A stretch of 64,000 nt of DNA from contig DAIDKP010000020.1 in the NCBI GenBank assembly GCA_027449965.1, positions 1 to 64,000 on the forward strand. The letters are read 5' to 3'. How positions within the stretch are numbered: position 1 is the first letter of the stretch; the number at the start of each line of letters is the position of its first letter. Position numbers and translations under genes: made by a program. Shown piece after piece: positions 9,235-16,717 of the stretch. The DNA is from Acidobacteriaceae bacterium (GTDB lineage Bacteria > Acidobacteriota > Terriglobia > Terriglobales > Acidobacteriaceae). The notes under the pieces were generated by a model. That model searched no databases and was not told the DNA's origin. It was given only the letters and a program-made list of their open reading frames with translations.

Positions 9235-9666
9235 TCAGTCACCATGCGAATCCGATGGATCCAATTCAATCTCCGCATGAATGGAAGCGGTTCCCGTCAA
9301 CATCGCGGAGACGGAACAATATTTATTTTTGGACAGTGCCACGGCGTCCTCCACGGCCTTATGGTTGACGACGCCGGTAACCTTGTAGACCAGTCGGATG
9401 GATTGGAACGAACGCGGATGCTCGTCGCGCCTTGAAGCGTGAGCTGTGACGGTCAATCCTGTGAGCGGTTCGCGTTTTTTTTGCAGGATGCTGACAACAT
9501 CGACCGAGGTGCAACTACAAAGCGCCATCAGCACAAGTTCGACCGGGCTTGGACCATCCGCGTGTTCGTCGCTGGTGTCCAGCGTGAGGCTGTGCCCTGA
9601 TTCGGATCGCGCTAGAAATGATTGTGGGTTCGATTGATTCGGCTTCCACTCGCTGGATGCGATCAT
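9235..9666 (-). CDS. OsmC/Ohr family protein
   Basis: A 143-residue cytoplasmic protein of the OsmC superfamily, thiol peroxidases that reduce organic hydroperoxides. The two family cysteines are visible in MALCSCTSVDVV (about residue 50) and KYCSVSAML (about residue 117). The first region has a CSC pair. It reads more like the YhfA branch of OsmC-like proteins than classical Ohr, so peroxidase activity is not certain. SD GGAG precedes the ATG. It lies 14 bases downstream of the CDF transporter gene. Confidence 0.85.
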   Translation of the reverse strand: MIASSEWKPNQSNPQSFLARSESGHSLTLDTSDEHADGPSPVELVLMALCSCTSVDVVSILQKKREPLTGLTVTAHASRRDEHPRSFQSIRLVYKVTGVVNHKAVEDAVALSKNKYCSVSAMLTGTASIHAEIELDPSDSHGD

Positions 9667-9680
9667 GATTTCTTCTCCGT

Positions 9681-11141
9681 TCAGCGCAGGTTATCGGTCA
9701 GTGGTTCAGGATGGATGAGAACTTTGTAAACTTCCGGGCAGGCGAGCTTGAATTGATCTTCAAGATCGGTGATGACCTGATGGACGCGAGACATGGGCAG
9801 AGCATCGGGCATGGTGCAGTGGAAGCTGACCTGAAGATGATCTCCGGTACGACCAATCAGGATGGCATGAATATCGAGAACCTCGTGGAATTGAGAGGCA
9901 GTCTGGCGCAATGATCTTTCCAGACGAAGTACTTCCAACTGTTCCTTTGTCTCGGCAGCTTCATCGAGGACAACGGGCTTTTCGATGGTGGAAGGTTCAC
10001 TTTCGATATGCGTAAGGACTTCGGAAAGTTCCGGAATGTCCCGCAGAATTTCTGCCTCTATGCTGGTGACAAAGCAATGTGCTTCGGAAAGTGACAGATT
10101 TTCATTCAATTCGAGATGTAGCTCGACGCGAAGCTTCTCGGAAACGGACTGGACACTCACTTCATGGACGGCGACATTGTTGCGTGCGGCGACTGCTCGC
10201 ACACGATCAAAGATACTTTCGGTAGCCGTTTCGCGGGGAATCGTGTGTATAACGACGTCGGCGTCAGGAACGACGCTATGCACAGCCTGTGTGGCGGCGC
10301 GAACCAGTTCCCCGGTGTGTTCGAAGGTGTAGGAGCGAGGCAGGGCAAGCGTGAGGTCGGCAAAGGTGATGGAGCCGGCGCTACGAACTCGTGCCTGCTC
10401 AACGGCAAGCACACCCGGAACGGACTCGACGGCACGCAGAACGCGAGTGCGCGTTTCCACCGGAGCTGCGTCAAGCAGAGCGCCGACAGTACCTCTCGTC
10501 AGCGTCCAGGTGAAATGCAGGATCATTACAGAGACTACGATCGCCGCGATGGGATCAGCAAAATGCAGCAAGGGGATATGATTTCTGGTGCCGAGCCAAC
10601 TGAGGCTCAGTCCACAGAGGACTGCGAGCGTGGACCAGATGTCCGATGCAAAGTGAAAGGCGTCTGTGGCAAGAGCAGTGCTTTGAAACTGCGTTGCAGC
10701 TTGGCGCAACGCGCGGGAACGCCACCAATCGACAGCAATGGAAAGAAACAGGACAGCAACTGGCCAGATGGAGTGCTGCACAGCTGCATCGCCGGAGAGA
10801 ATTCTGCGAACGGCTTCCACAAGGATCCAGACGCAGGAGATAACCATAAGTCCGGCTTCTACAAAAGCTGAGAGATTTTCAAACTTCGCATGACCGTATG
10901 GATGATCGTCATCAGCGGGCTTGTCAGAGACGCGCACCGAGAACAAAGTGATCGCAGAGCCAGCGAGATCGAGCGCAGAGTGGGCGGCGTCTGAGAGTAC
11001 GCCAAGCGAACCGCTGAGCAAGCCGGCGGTCAGCTTGAGCGCAGTCATTGCAGCCGCAGCCAGCAGGGATCGCAGGGCCACCGCTCGCTTGGCCCTGACT
11101 GCTTCGGATGAAACGACTACATGCTGCGCGGCGAAGGTCAT
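9681..11141 (-). CDS. Cation diffusion facilitator metal exporter with extended cytoplasmic tail
   Basis: An inner-membrane antiporter that exports divalent metal ions (Zn, Fe, Mn or Co type; the metal is not assigned). The membrane domain (about residues 25-215) has the CDF metal site marks SDAAHSALD and ATDAFHFASD, and HPYGHAKFE between helices 2 and 3. At 486 residues it is much longer than the usual 300. The extra 200 C-terminal residues hold further dimerisation-like domains, the last ending in CPEVYKVLIHPEP. It starts 6 bases after ubiE ends and so belongs to the aroB run. Confidence 0.9.
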   Translation of the reverse strand: MTFAAQHVVVSSEAVRAKRAVALRSLLAAAAMTALKLTAGLLSGSLGVLSDAAHSALDLAGSAITLFSVRVSDKPADDDHPYGHAKFENLSAFVEAGLMVISCVWILVEAVRRILSGDAAVQHSIWPVAVLFLSIAVDWWRSRALRQAATQFQSTALATDAFHFASDIWSTLAVLCGLSLSWLGTRNHIPLLHFADPIAAIVVSVMILHFTWTLTRGTVGALLDAAPVETRTRVLRAVESVPGVLAVEQARVRSAGSITFADLTLALPRSYTFEHTGELVRAATQAVHSVVPDADVVIHTIPRETATESIFDRVRAVAARNNVAVHEVSVQSVSEKLRVELHLELNENLSLSEAHCFVTSIEAEILRDIPELSEVLTHIESEPSTIEKPVVLDEAAETKEQLEVLRLERSLRQTASQFHEVLDIHAILIGRTGDHLQVSFHCTMPDALPMSRVHQVITDLEDQFKLACPEVYKVLIHPEPLTDNLR

Positions 11142-11147
11142 GGAGAT

Positions 11148-11966
11148 TCAGGCTAAACTGCCCGGCTGAAATTTGCCAGTGTCGGTCGATTGCGGACAAT
11201 CTGCAATGGGATCATCGCTTCGCGTGGCCGTGTACAGTCCGGCAATTCCCAGCGTGTACGGGGTCCACTGTACATTTACGAAACCCGCGGATTCGATTTG
11301 TGCGACAAGCTGATGAGGAGCAGGGAAGCGACGAACGGACTCAGGAAGATATTCATAGGGGCCGGATTGCCCATACACCAGCTTGCCAATGGTGGGAACA
11401 ACGCGACGGAAATACCACTGGTATGCTTTGCCCAGTAAGCCTTCAGGTTCGCTGAAGTCGAGGATGCCGAGTTGACCGCCCGGACGCAGAACGCGTGCGA
11501 ATTCGCGAAGACCCTGCGCGTAATTCGCGAGATTCCGAAAGCCGAATGCGGTTGTGATCAGGTCTGCTGATGCATCGCGCAAGGGCAGGTGAAGCGCATC
11601 CGCTTCGATGGCAAATGCTCCGTGCTGAGAGAACTTGGCTGAGCCGCGGCGTAACATTTCATGAGCAAAATCAGCTGCCAGAATGGGTTTGGATCCAGCG
11701 GGACGGCGGCGCAACAAAGCCATCGTCATATCGCCGGTGCCGCAACAGAGATCAACAATCAATGCATCCTGGCGCGCTAACACTGTACGAAACGTGCGGG
11801 CCGCCCGCCACCACCAGAGTCGATCAATATTGGCTGAAAGCAGATGGTTGAGCAGGTCGTATCGTGGCGCAATGGAGTTGAACATCTGACGCACGGAATG
11901 AGCTGCGCTTTGTTCGTCTCTGGCTCCTGCCGGCAGCGCACCAGCGGAGGGTTGCTGTGTGGTCAT
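11148..11966 (-). CDS. ubiE: Demethylmenaquinone/ubiquinone methyltransferase
   Basis: Carries out the C-methylation that makes menaquinone (MenG) or the C-methylation step of ubiquinone synthesis (UbiE). Acidobacteria generally use menaquinone, so the MenG role is likelier. The 272-residue class I methyltransferase shows the N-terminal [16 protein letters not shown] signature, the SAM loop DLCCGTGDM, then [12 protein letters not shown] and a conserved LGILDFSEP strand. Its ATG overlaps the aroB stop (ATGA). Product quinone would serve the complex I and SDH encoded in this window. Confidence 0.94.
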   Translation of the reverse strand: MTTQQPSAGALPAGARDEQSAAHSVRQMFNSIAPRYDLLNHLLSANIDRLWWWRAARTFRTVLARQDALIVDLCCGTGDMTMALLRRRPAGSKPILAADFAHEMLRRGSAKFSQHGAFAIEADALHLPLRDASADLITTAFGFRNLANYAQGLREFARVLRPGGQLGILDFSEPEGLLGKAYQWYFRRVVPTIGKLVYGQSGPYEYLPESVRRFPAPHQLVAQIESAGFVNVQWTPYTLGIAGLYTATRSDDPIADCPQSTDTGKFQPGSLA

Positions 11967-13117
11967 ACTGGCATCTCCCGCGCATGGTTGGCAGCCAGGG
12001 AAAGCATGGCACGCGCAGCCTGAAGCAGTTCATCCGGGGCAACGTCCTCTGCGACCACAGCATTACCGATGCCAACCGGAAGAACAAATCGACGCAGATT
12101 GCCAAGGTGCTTCTTGTCCCGGGCTGTGAGCGCAACCAGGCGATCCGCGCGCAGGGCAAGTGTCGGGAAGGGACCGTAGAGCATAACCGCAGATAGCAGT
12201 GTGTCGAATTGAGCCGCGGAGATGGTCTTGCGTTCGCGCGCCACAAAGAAAGCGGCAATCATGCCCCATGCCACAGCTTCGCCGTGCAACAACTGGCGAT
12301 AACGGGTCGCGGCTTCGATGGCATGTCCGAGAGTATGGCCAAGATTCAAAATCATGCGCAAGCCTCCCTCATGCTCGTCCGCACCGACAACATCAGCCTT
12401 CATTCGGATGGAAGCCACGATCACTTTCTGGATTGCTGCCGCATCGCGCTTAATCAGAGATTTGGAGTTGGCGATCATGTAGCGAAACAGTGCACGATCA
12501 CGGATAATGCCAGCTTTGAGGCTTTCCATGAATCCGGCGCGAAGTTCTCGGTCAGGCAGTGTGGACAGAACTTCAATATCTGCGATGACGGCAAGCGGGT
12601 GATGAAAGGCTCCCACCAGATTCTTGCCTTCAGGTAGATTCACTCCTGTTTTGCCGCCGATCGAGGAGTCAACCTGAGCTAGAAATGTAGTGGGAATCTG
12701 AACAAAGGGTATGCCACGCATAAAGATGGCAGCCAGGAATCCGCCTACATCGCCGATGATGCCACCGCCAAAGGCAATCAGCAGTGAGCTGCGATCACCG
12801 CCTGCGGTGACCATCTGGCGGCTGAGTTTCTCGATGCTTGCAAGCGTTTTGAAGCGCTCTCCGGCAGGCAGAAACAGCACGATGGGTGGTGAGTCAAAAC
12901 TATGAAGGAAGTGCGAAGACCAGAGCGCCCATATTTCAGGCGAGGTGAGCACGAAGATTCGTTGCGGGAGCGCAGAGGACTTGTTGGCCGTTGTCTTGCT
13001 GCTTTTGCGCAATGCGCTACGGATGAATCGTGTGATTTCTGTGAGCAATCCCATACCCACATGCACGGGATAATCCGCCGATTGGGTCCGCACCTGAATC
13101 GTCTGCATACTCTTCAT
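11963..13117 (-). CDS. aroB: 3-dehydroquinate synthase
   Basis: Makes 3-dehydroquinate from DAHP, step two of the shikimate pathway, with NAD and a metal ion. The 384-residue protein shows the NAD site [32 protein letters not shown], the Glu-containing metal-binding region [11 protein letters not shown], and the two His ligands in [12 protein letters not shown] and [11 protein letters not shown]. Family members usually have GHTFGHA; Leu replaces Phe here. It leads the minus-strand run and is divergent from nadB with a 74-base gap. Confidence 0.95.
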   Translation of the reverse strand: MKSMQTIQVRTQSADYPVHVGMGLLTEITRFIRSALRKSSKTTANKSSALPQRIFVLTSPEIWALWSSHFLHSFDSPPIVLFLPAGERFKTLASIEKLSRQMVTAGGDRSSLLIAFGGGIIGDVGGFLAAIFMRGIPFVQIPTTFLAQVDSSIGGKTGVNLPEGKNLVGAFHHPLAVIADIEVLSTLPDRELRAGFMESLKAGIIRDRALFRYMIANSKSLIKRDAAAIQKVIVASIRMKADVVGADEHEGGLRMILNLGHTLGHAIEAATRYRQLLHGEAVAWGMIAAFFVARERKTISAAQFDTLLSAVMLYGPFPTLALRADRLVALTARDKKHLGNLRRFVLPVGIGNAVVAEDVAPDELLQAARAMLSLAANHAREMPV

Positions 13118-13191
13118 CGTATCGCATGGGATGAAAGCGTGAATTCAACGAGTCAACTCTGAATGTGGTTGGGGTGGTAGCCTGAAACGTT

Positions 13192-14913
13192 ATGAGAAAG
13201 AGTGAAAAAGAGTCCGCGCGAACGGTGGATTTTCTTGTGCTAGGCGCGGGAATTGCAGGACTTCGAGCGGCGATGACGCTGGCCGAGCATGGCCGCGTTC
13301 TGGTGGTGACCAAAGAAGCCAGATGGGAATCGAATACTCATTACGCACAGGGCGGGATTGCTGTGGCGATGGGTGGAGCAAGCGATGTGGCATCGCATCT
13401 GCAGGATACGTTGGATGCCGGTGACGGAATGGTGGATCGCACTGCAGCGGAGATTCTGGTGCGTGAAGGCCCGGAACGCGTAGGCGAACTGCTGAAGTGG
13501 GGAACCCATTTTGATCGTAATGGTGAGACTCTGTTGCGAACTCGGGAAGGTGCGCACAGTGTAGCGCGAATTCTGCATGCCAACGGAGATGCAACCGGAG
13601 CGGAGATTGGTCGTGCGTTGGCAGCCGTAGCCCAGTCGGAGAAAAACATTGAGTTTGCGGAGTGGATGACGGCGTGTTCATTGCTGATGGAGGATAAGCG
13701 CGTAGTGGGTGCGGAGTTGCGAGATGCCGAAGGAAGAAGTCAGCATGTGTTATCGCGGGCTACGCTTTTGGCGACGGGCGGCGCAGGCCAGGTCTACAGC
13801 GAAACAACCAATCCTGCTGTCGCAACAGGCGACGGTTTGCTGCTGGCACTCAAATCCGGGGCCATACTCGTCGATATGGAGATGTATCAATTTCATCCCA
13901 CTGCGTTGAACATTCCGGGTGTGCCGCGATTCCTGCTCTCTGAGGCATTGCGCGGAGAGGGTGCGTATCTCGTGAATGCTGCGGGAAAGCGCTTTATGGA
14001 GCGAGTGCATCCACTGATGGAACTGGCTCCGAGAGATGTTGTTGCACGTGCCATGGTGAGGGAGAGTTTTGCCGAAGGAGCGAAACGGCCCGGACAGATC
14101 TTTCTGGACATGCGCTCGGTGCGAGGGACGCAGTTGGCGGAGCGGTTTCCAGGCATTAGCCGGTTTCTGGCAGAGCATGGTCTACGACTGGATCGAGACC
14201 GAATTCCGGTCAGTCCGGCAGCACATTACATGATGGGTGGGGTGAAGACTGATCTCTGTGGGAGGACGAATGTAGCGGGATTGTATGCTGCTGGCGAAGT
14301 GGCGGCGACCGGTGTGCATGGAGCGAATCGTCTGGCCTCCAACTCTTTGCTGGAAGGGTTGGTCTTTGGCGCTCGCGCTGCCAAGGCCATGGCTATTGAT
14401 TGCGAACAACTCCCGATTCCCAAAACATGGGAAGATGCTTCTTCCACGCATCCGCGGTTGGAAATCTCGAATACGGAAGCATACGAGCGTCTGGAATCAG
14501 CTATCTATGCGCTGCGTGGGATGATGTGGAGATGTGCCGGTTTGCTGCGTGATGCAGAGCGAATGCAGGAAGGGCGCGAAGAGCTGGAAAGCATTGCAAT
14601 GGAAGTTTGTGCCATTCAAGGCTGCGCATCTGTGTCTCGTCTTGCTACTGAGGCGCGGGCGCGGATTGAAGTCTCCAGAGCATTGCTGGAGTGTGCACTT
14701 GCGCGATGCGAGAGTCGTGGGGCACATTATCGAAACGATTTCCCGCAGAAGAATAGCGCGCTGGCAAGGATGCACACCCACTATCGAGCAGATGGAGCGG
14801 TAACGCTGGAGCGTTTGGATGCGCTCGCGGAAGTTCATCGTGACGAAGAATACGACGGCAAATCATCGAGCCAGCGCATGAGCGCCGGGACTGCTTGCGG
14901 ATCAGTTTCGTAG
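13192..14913 (+). CDS. nadB: L-aspartate oxidase
   Basis: Oxidises L-aspartate to iminoaspartate with FAD, the first step of de novo NAD synthesis. The 573-residue flavoprotein has the dinucleotide motif LGAGIAGLRAA near the start, the flavin loop SNTHYAQGGIAVAMG, HPTALN in the active site and VHGANRLASNSLLEGLVFG near residue 380. nadA and nadC are not in the window. The last 79 bases overlap the 3' end of the converging hydrolase-fold gene. Confidence 0.95.
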   Translation: MRKSEKESARTVDFLVLGAGIAGLRAAMTLAEHGRVLVVTKEARWESNTHYAQGGIAVAMGGASDVASHLQDTLDAGDGMVDRTAAEILVREGPERVGELLKWGTHFDRNGETLLRTREGAHSVARILHANGDATGAEIGRALAAVAQSEKNIEFAEWMTACSLLMEDKRVVGAELRDAEGRSQHVLSRATLLATGGAGQVYSETTNPAVATGDGLLLALKSGAILVDMEMYQFHPTALNIPGVPRFLLSEALRGEGAYLVNAAGKRFMERVHPLMELAPRDVVARAMVRESFAEGAKRPGQIFLDMRSVRGTQLAERFPGISRFLAEHGLRLDRDRIPVSPAAHYMMGGVKTDLCGRTNVAGLYAAGEVAATGVHGANRLASNSLLEGLVFGARAAKAMAIDCEQLPIPKTWEDASSTHPRLEISNTEAYERLESAIYALRGMMWRCAGLLRDAERMQEGREELESIAMEVCAIQGCASVSRLATEARARIEVSRALLECALARCESRGAHYRNDFPQKNSALARMHTHYRADGAVTLERLDALAEVHRDEEYDGKSSSQRMSAGTACGSVS

Positions 14914-15833
14914 GGCATCTTGAGCGGGAGAGATGTTTTCTCGCTGGCAACCTGGTCATAAGCCAGCAGCGCTGGCTTTGTCGCATCGAACAGCCACAGC
15001 GAAGGAATCTTCAATGCGCGCGCCGTCTGAGACAGATTGTAGTGATCCTGAAGCAGCCAATGAGCAGGAACCAGATGGCTGCGTGGATCGGTCAGAATCG
15101 CATCCAGCGGATGCTGCAAGGGTTGGTCCAGAACGACTCCACCAGCTTCGGGGTGTTCGACTGCCAACTCGGCTGCAAGGTCTGCTCCTAGACCCGTCCC
15201 CCAGAGTACGATGTGAGCTGGAGCAATATGCCGCGTGTCGGTAATCCAGGCCAATGCACGGCCAGCATCGTGCAGGGCCTGTTTTTCTGAAGGTTTGCCC
15301 GAACCGCTCTTGCCATAACCGCGATAGTCGAAGACGAAAACGCTTTGATGCGCCTGATGCAGCCACGCATCAAGCGGCAGAGTATCGCTGATGTTTCCGC
15401 TGGCTCCATGCAGCACCAGAATGGCCGTTTGTGAGGGCGCAGGATCGGCAGGAATCCACCAGCCAGTCAGTTGCGTCACGCCGGTCTCTGAAGCGTCGAA
15501 GCTTACGGCCTGGTAGTGTAGAGAAAAATCTGTGGGGGTCCGGGAAACTGCGTGGGTTGGATGGTAGAGAAGCTGCCAGCTACCCTGCCAGAAAAGCAGA
15601 CACAAGAGAAGCCATGCACAGAATCCTGCGCTCAGAAGCGTGATGCCTATGGCCTGAAGTAGCCAGCGGAGAGAGATGTTTGGGAACTCCGGGTCTGCAT
15701 TGCGAAGATCGAATGAGATATCCTGCCATCGGCCCGGAGTCGGCGCGTTGTGCTTCGATGCGCTTCGTGCTCTGCCTGGTTCATGTGGAGATGGTGCGCG
15801 CTTTCTGCGATTGTTCTTCATGGCAAAACGCAA
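14835..15833 (-). CDS. Alpha/beta-hydrolase-fold membrane protein lacking catalytic Ser and His
   Basis: A 332-residue protein with a basic N-terminal tail, one membrane helix (about 54-82) and an ABHD13/17-like alpha/beta-hydrolase domain. LVLHGASGN (oxyanion loop) and FVFDYRGYGKSG are clear. At the nucleophile elbow, where GxSxG is expected, the sequence is WGTGLGAD, so Gly stands in place of Ser. The acid loop FDATKP keeps Asp, but no His is seen in the final segment where the triad His should lie. It is probably a pseudoenzyme. The start is a TTG at 15833 with GAAGG 5 bases upstream; the ATG at 15821 is the alternative. It lies downstream of tpiA after a hairpin. Confidence 0.8.
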   Translation of the reverse strand: MRFAMKNNRRKRAPSPHEPGRARSASKHNAPTPGRWQDISFDLRNADPEFPNISLRWLLQAIGITLLSAGFCAWLLLCLLFWQGSWQLLYHPTHAVSRTPTDFSLHYQAVSFDASETGVTQLTGWWIPADPAPSQTAILVLHGASGNISDTLPLDAWLHQAHQSVFVFDYRGYGKSGSGKPSEKQALHDAGRALAWITDTRHIAPAHIVLWGTGLGADLAAELAVEHPEAGGVVLDQPLQHPLDAILTDPRSHLVPAHWLLQDHYNLSQTARALKIPSLWLFDATKPALLAYDQVASEKTSLPLKMPYETDPQAVPALMRWLDDLPSYSSSR

Positions 15834-15864
15834 GCAGACCTTCGGGCTGAACTGTGATCCGGAA

Positions 15865-15890
15865 GGCGGGAGATTGTGGAAACTCCCGCC
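15865..15890 (-). terminator. Hairpin after tpiA
   Basis: An 8-bp GC-rich stem (GGCGGGAG with CTCCCGCC) and 10-base loop lies between the tpiA stop and the next gene on the same strand. There is no T-run, so it may be an attenuator or a processing site. Confidence 0.45.
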
Positions 15891-15898
15891 CGGTAATC

Positions 15899-16651
15899 TT
15901 AATATTGAACGATGGCTGCAAATGAATCAGGCTTGAGGCTTGCACCTCCCACGAGTGCGCCATCAATCTCTTCCTCGTTGAGCAGCGACGACGCATTCTC
16001 CGGCTTGACCGAACCGCCATAAAGAATGCGGATGGCTGATGCAATCTCGCTGCCCAGAAGACGAGCAACTTCCGCGCGAACGATGCAATGAGCATCCACG
16101 GCCATCTGCGGCGTGGCTGTTTTTCCAGTGCCAATGGCCCAGACTGGCTCATAGGCAATCACGATCGGCGCTGCCTGCTCGGCTGCGATGCCAGCCAGCC
16201 CTCCTGTCAATTGTGTCTTCAACACATCGGCCGTTTCTCCGGCTTCCCGTTCGGCCAGGGACTCGCCGATGCAGACAACAGGAACAATGCCATGAGCAAG
16301 CGCGGCATGAAGCTTCTTGTTCACAATCGCGTCGGTTTCAGCAAAGTATTGCCGTCGCTCGGAGTGTCCAATCAAGGTGTGGGTTGCGCCCACCGCCTTC
16401 AGCATGATCGGGGAAGTCTCGCCCGTGAAAGCGCCCTCATTCTCATAGTGCATATTTTGCAGGCCGACCTGGATGTGTGATCCGGTCGCTGCATGAACAA
16501 CCGATGCCAGTGAGGTGACGGAAGGAAACAGGGCAATTTCATCGCGTGAATGGTTGGCAACCAACGGCAAAAAAGCTTTTACGAAAGCGAGCGCTTCGTC
16601 CGGTGTTTTGTACATCTTCCAGTTGGCGGCAATCAAGGCTTTCCGTGCCAT
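15899..16651 (-). CDS. tpiA: Triosephosphate isomerase
   Basis: Interconverts dihydroxyacetone phosphate and glyceraldehyde-3-phosphate. The 250-residue TIM barrel has all catalytic parts: AANWKM (Lys), IGHSERR (His), AYEPVWAIGTG (Glu and flexible loop 6) and the phosphate loop ILYGGSVKPEN. GGAGGAG lies about 10 bases before the ATG. It follows the D-lactate dehydrogenase gene by 66 bases. Confidence 0.97.
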   Translation of the reverse strand: MARKALIAANWKMYKTPDEALAFVKAFLPLVANHSRDEIALFPSVTSLASVVHAATGSHIQVGLQNMHYENEGAFTGETSPIMLKAVGATHTLIGHSERRQYFAETDAIVNKKLHAALAHGIVPVVCIGESLAEREAGETADVLKTQLTGGLAGIAAEQAAPIVIAYEPVWAIGTGKTATPQMAVDAHCIVRAEVARLLGSEIASAIRILYGGSVKPENASSLLNEEEIDGALVGGASLKPDSFAAIVQY

Positions 16652-16675
16652 AGTGTGAGTACTCCTCCAGTCCTG

Positions 16676-16681
16676 ATTGTA
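16676..16681 (-). promoter_or_regulatory. Possible -10 element (TACAAT) of tpiA
   Basis: On the minus strand TACAAT followed by CAGGA lies about 25 bases before the tpiA start, upstream of its Shine-Dalgarno. No good -35 is visible. The same TACAATCA string precedes aroC and the PfkB gene. Confidence 0.35.
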
Positions 16682-16717
16682 GCGGAGTGCAGCATCGGAC
16701 GCATTTCGCGCGAGGCA

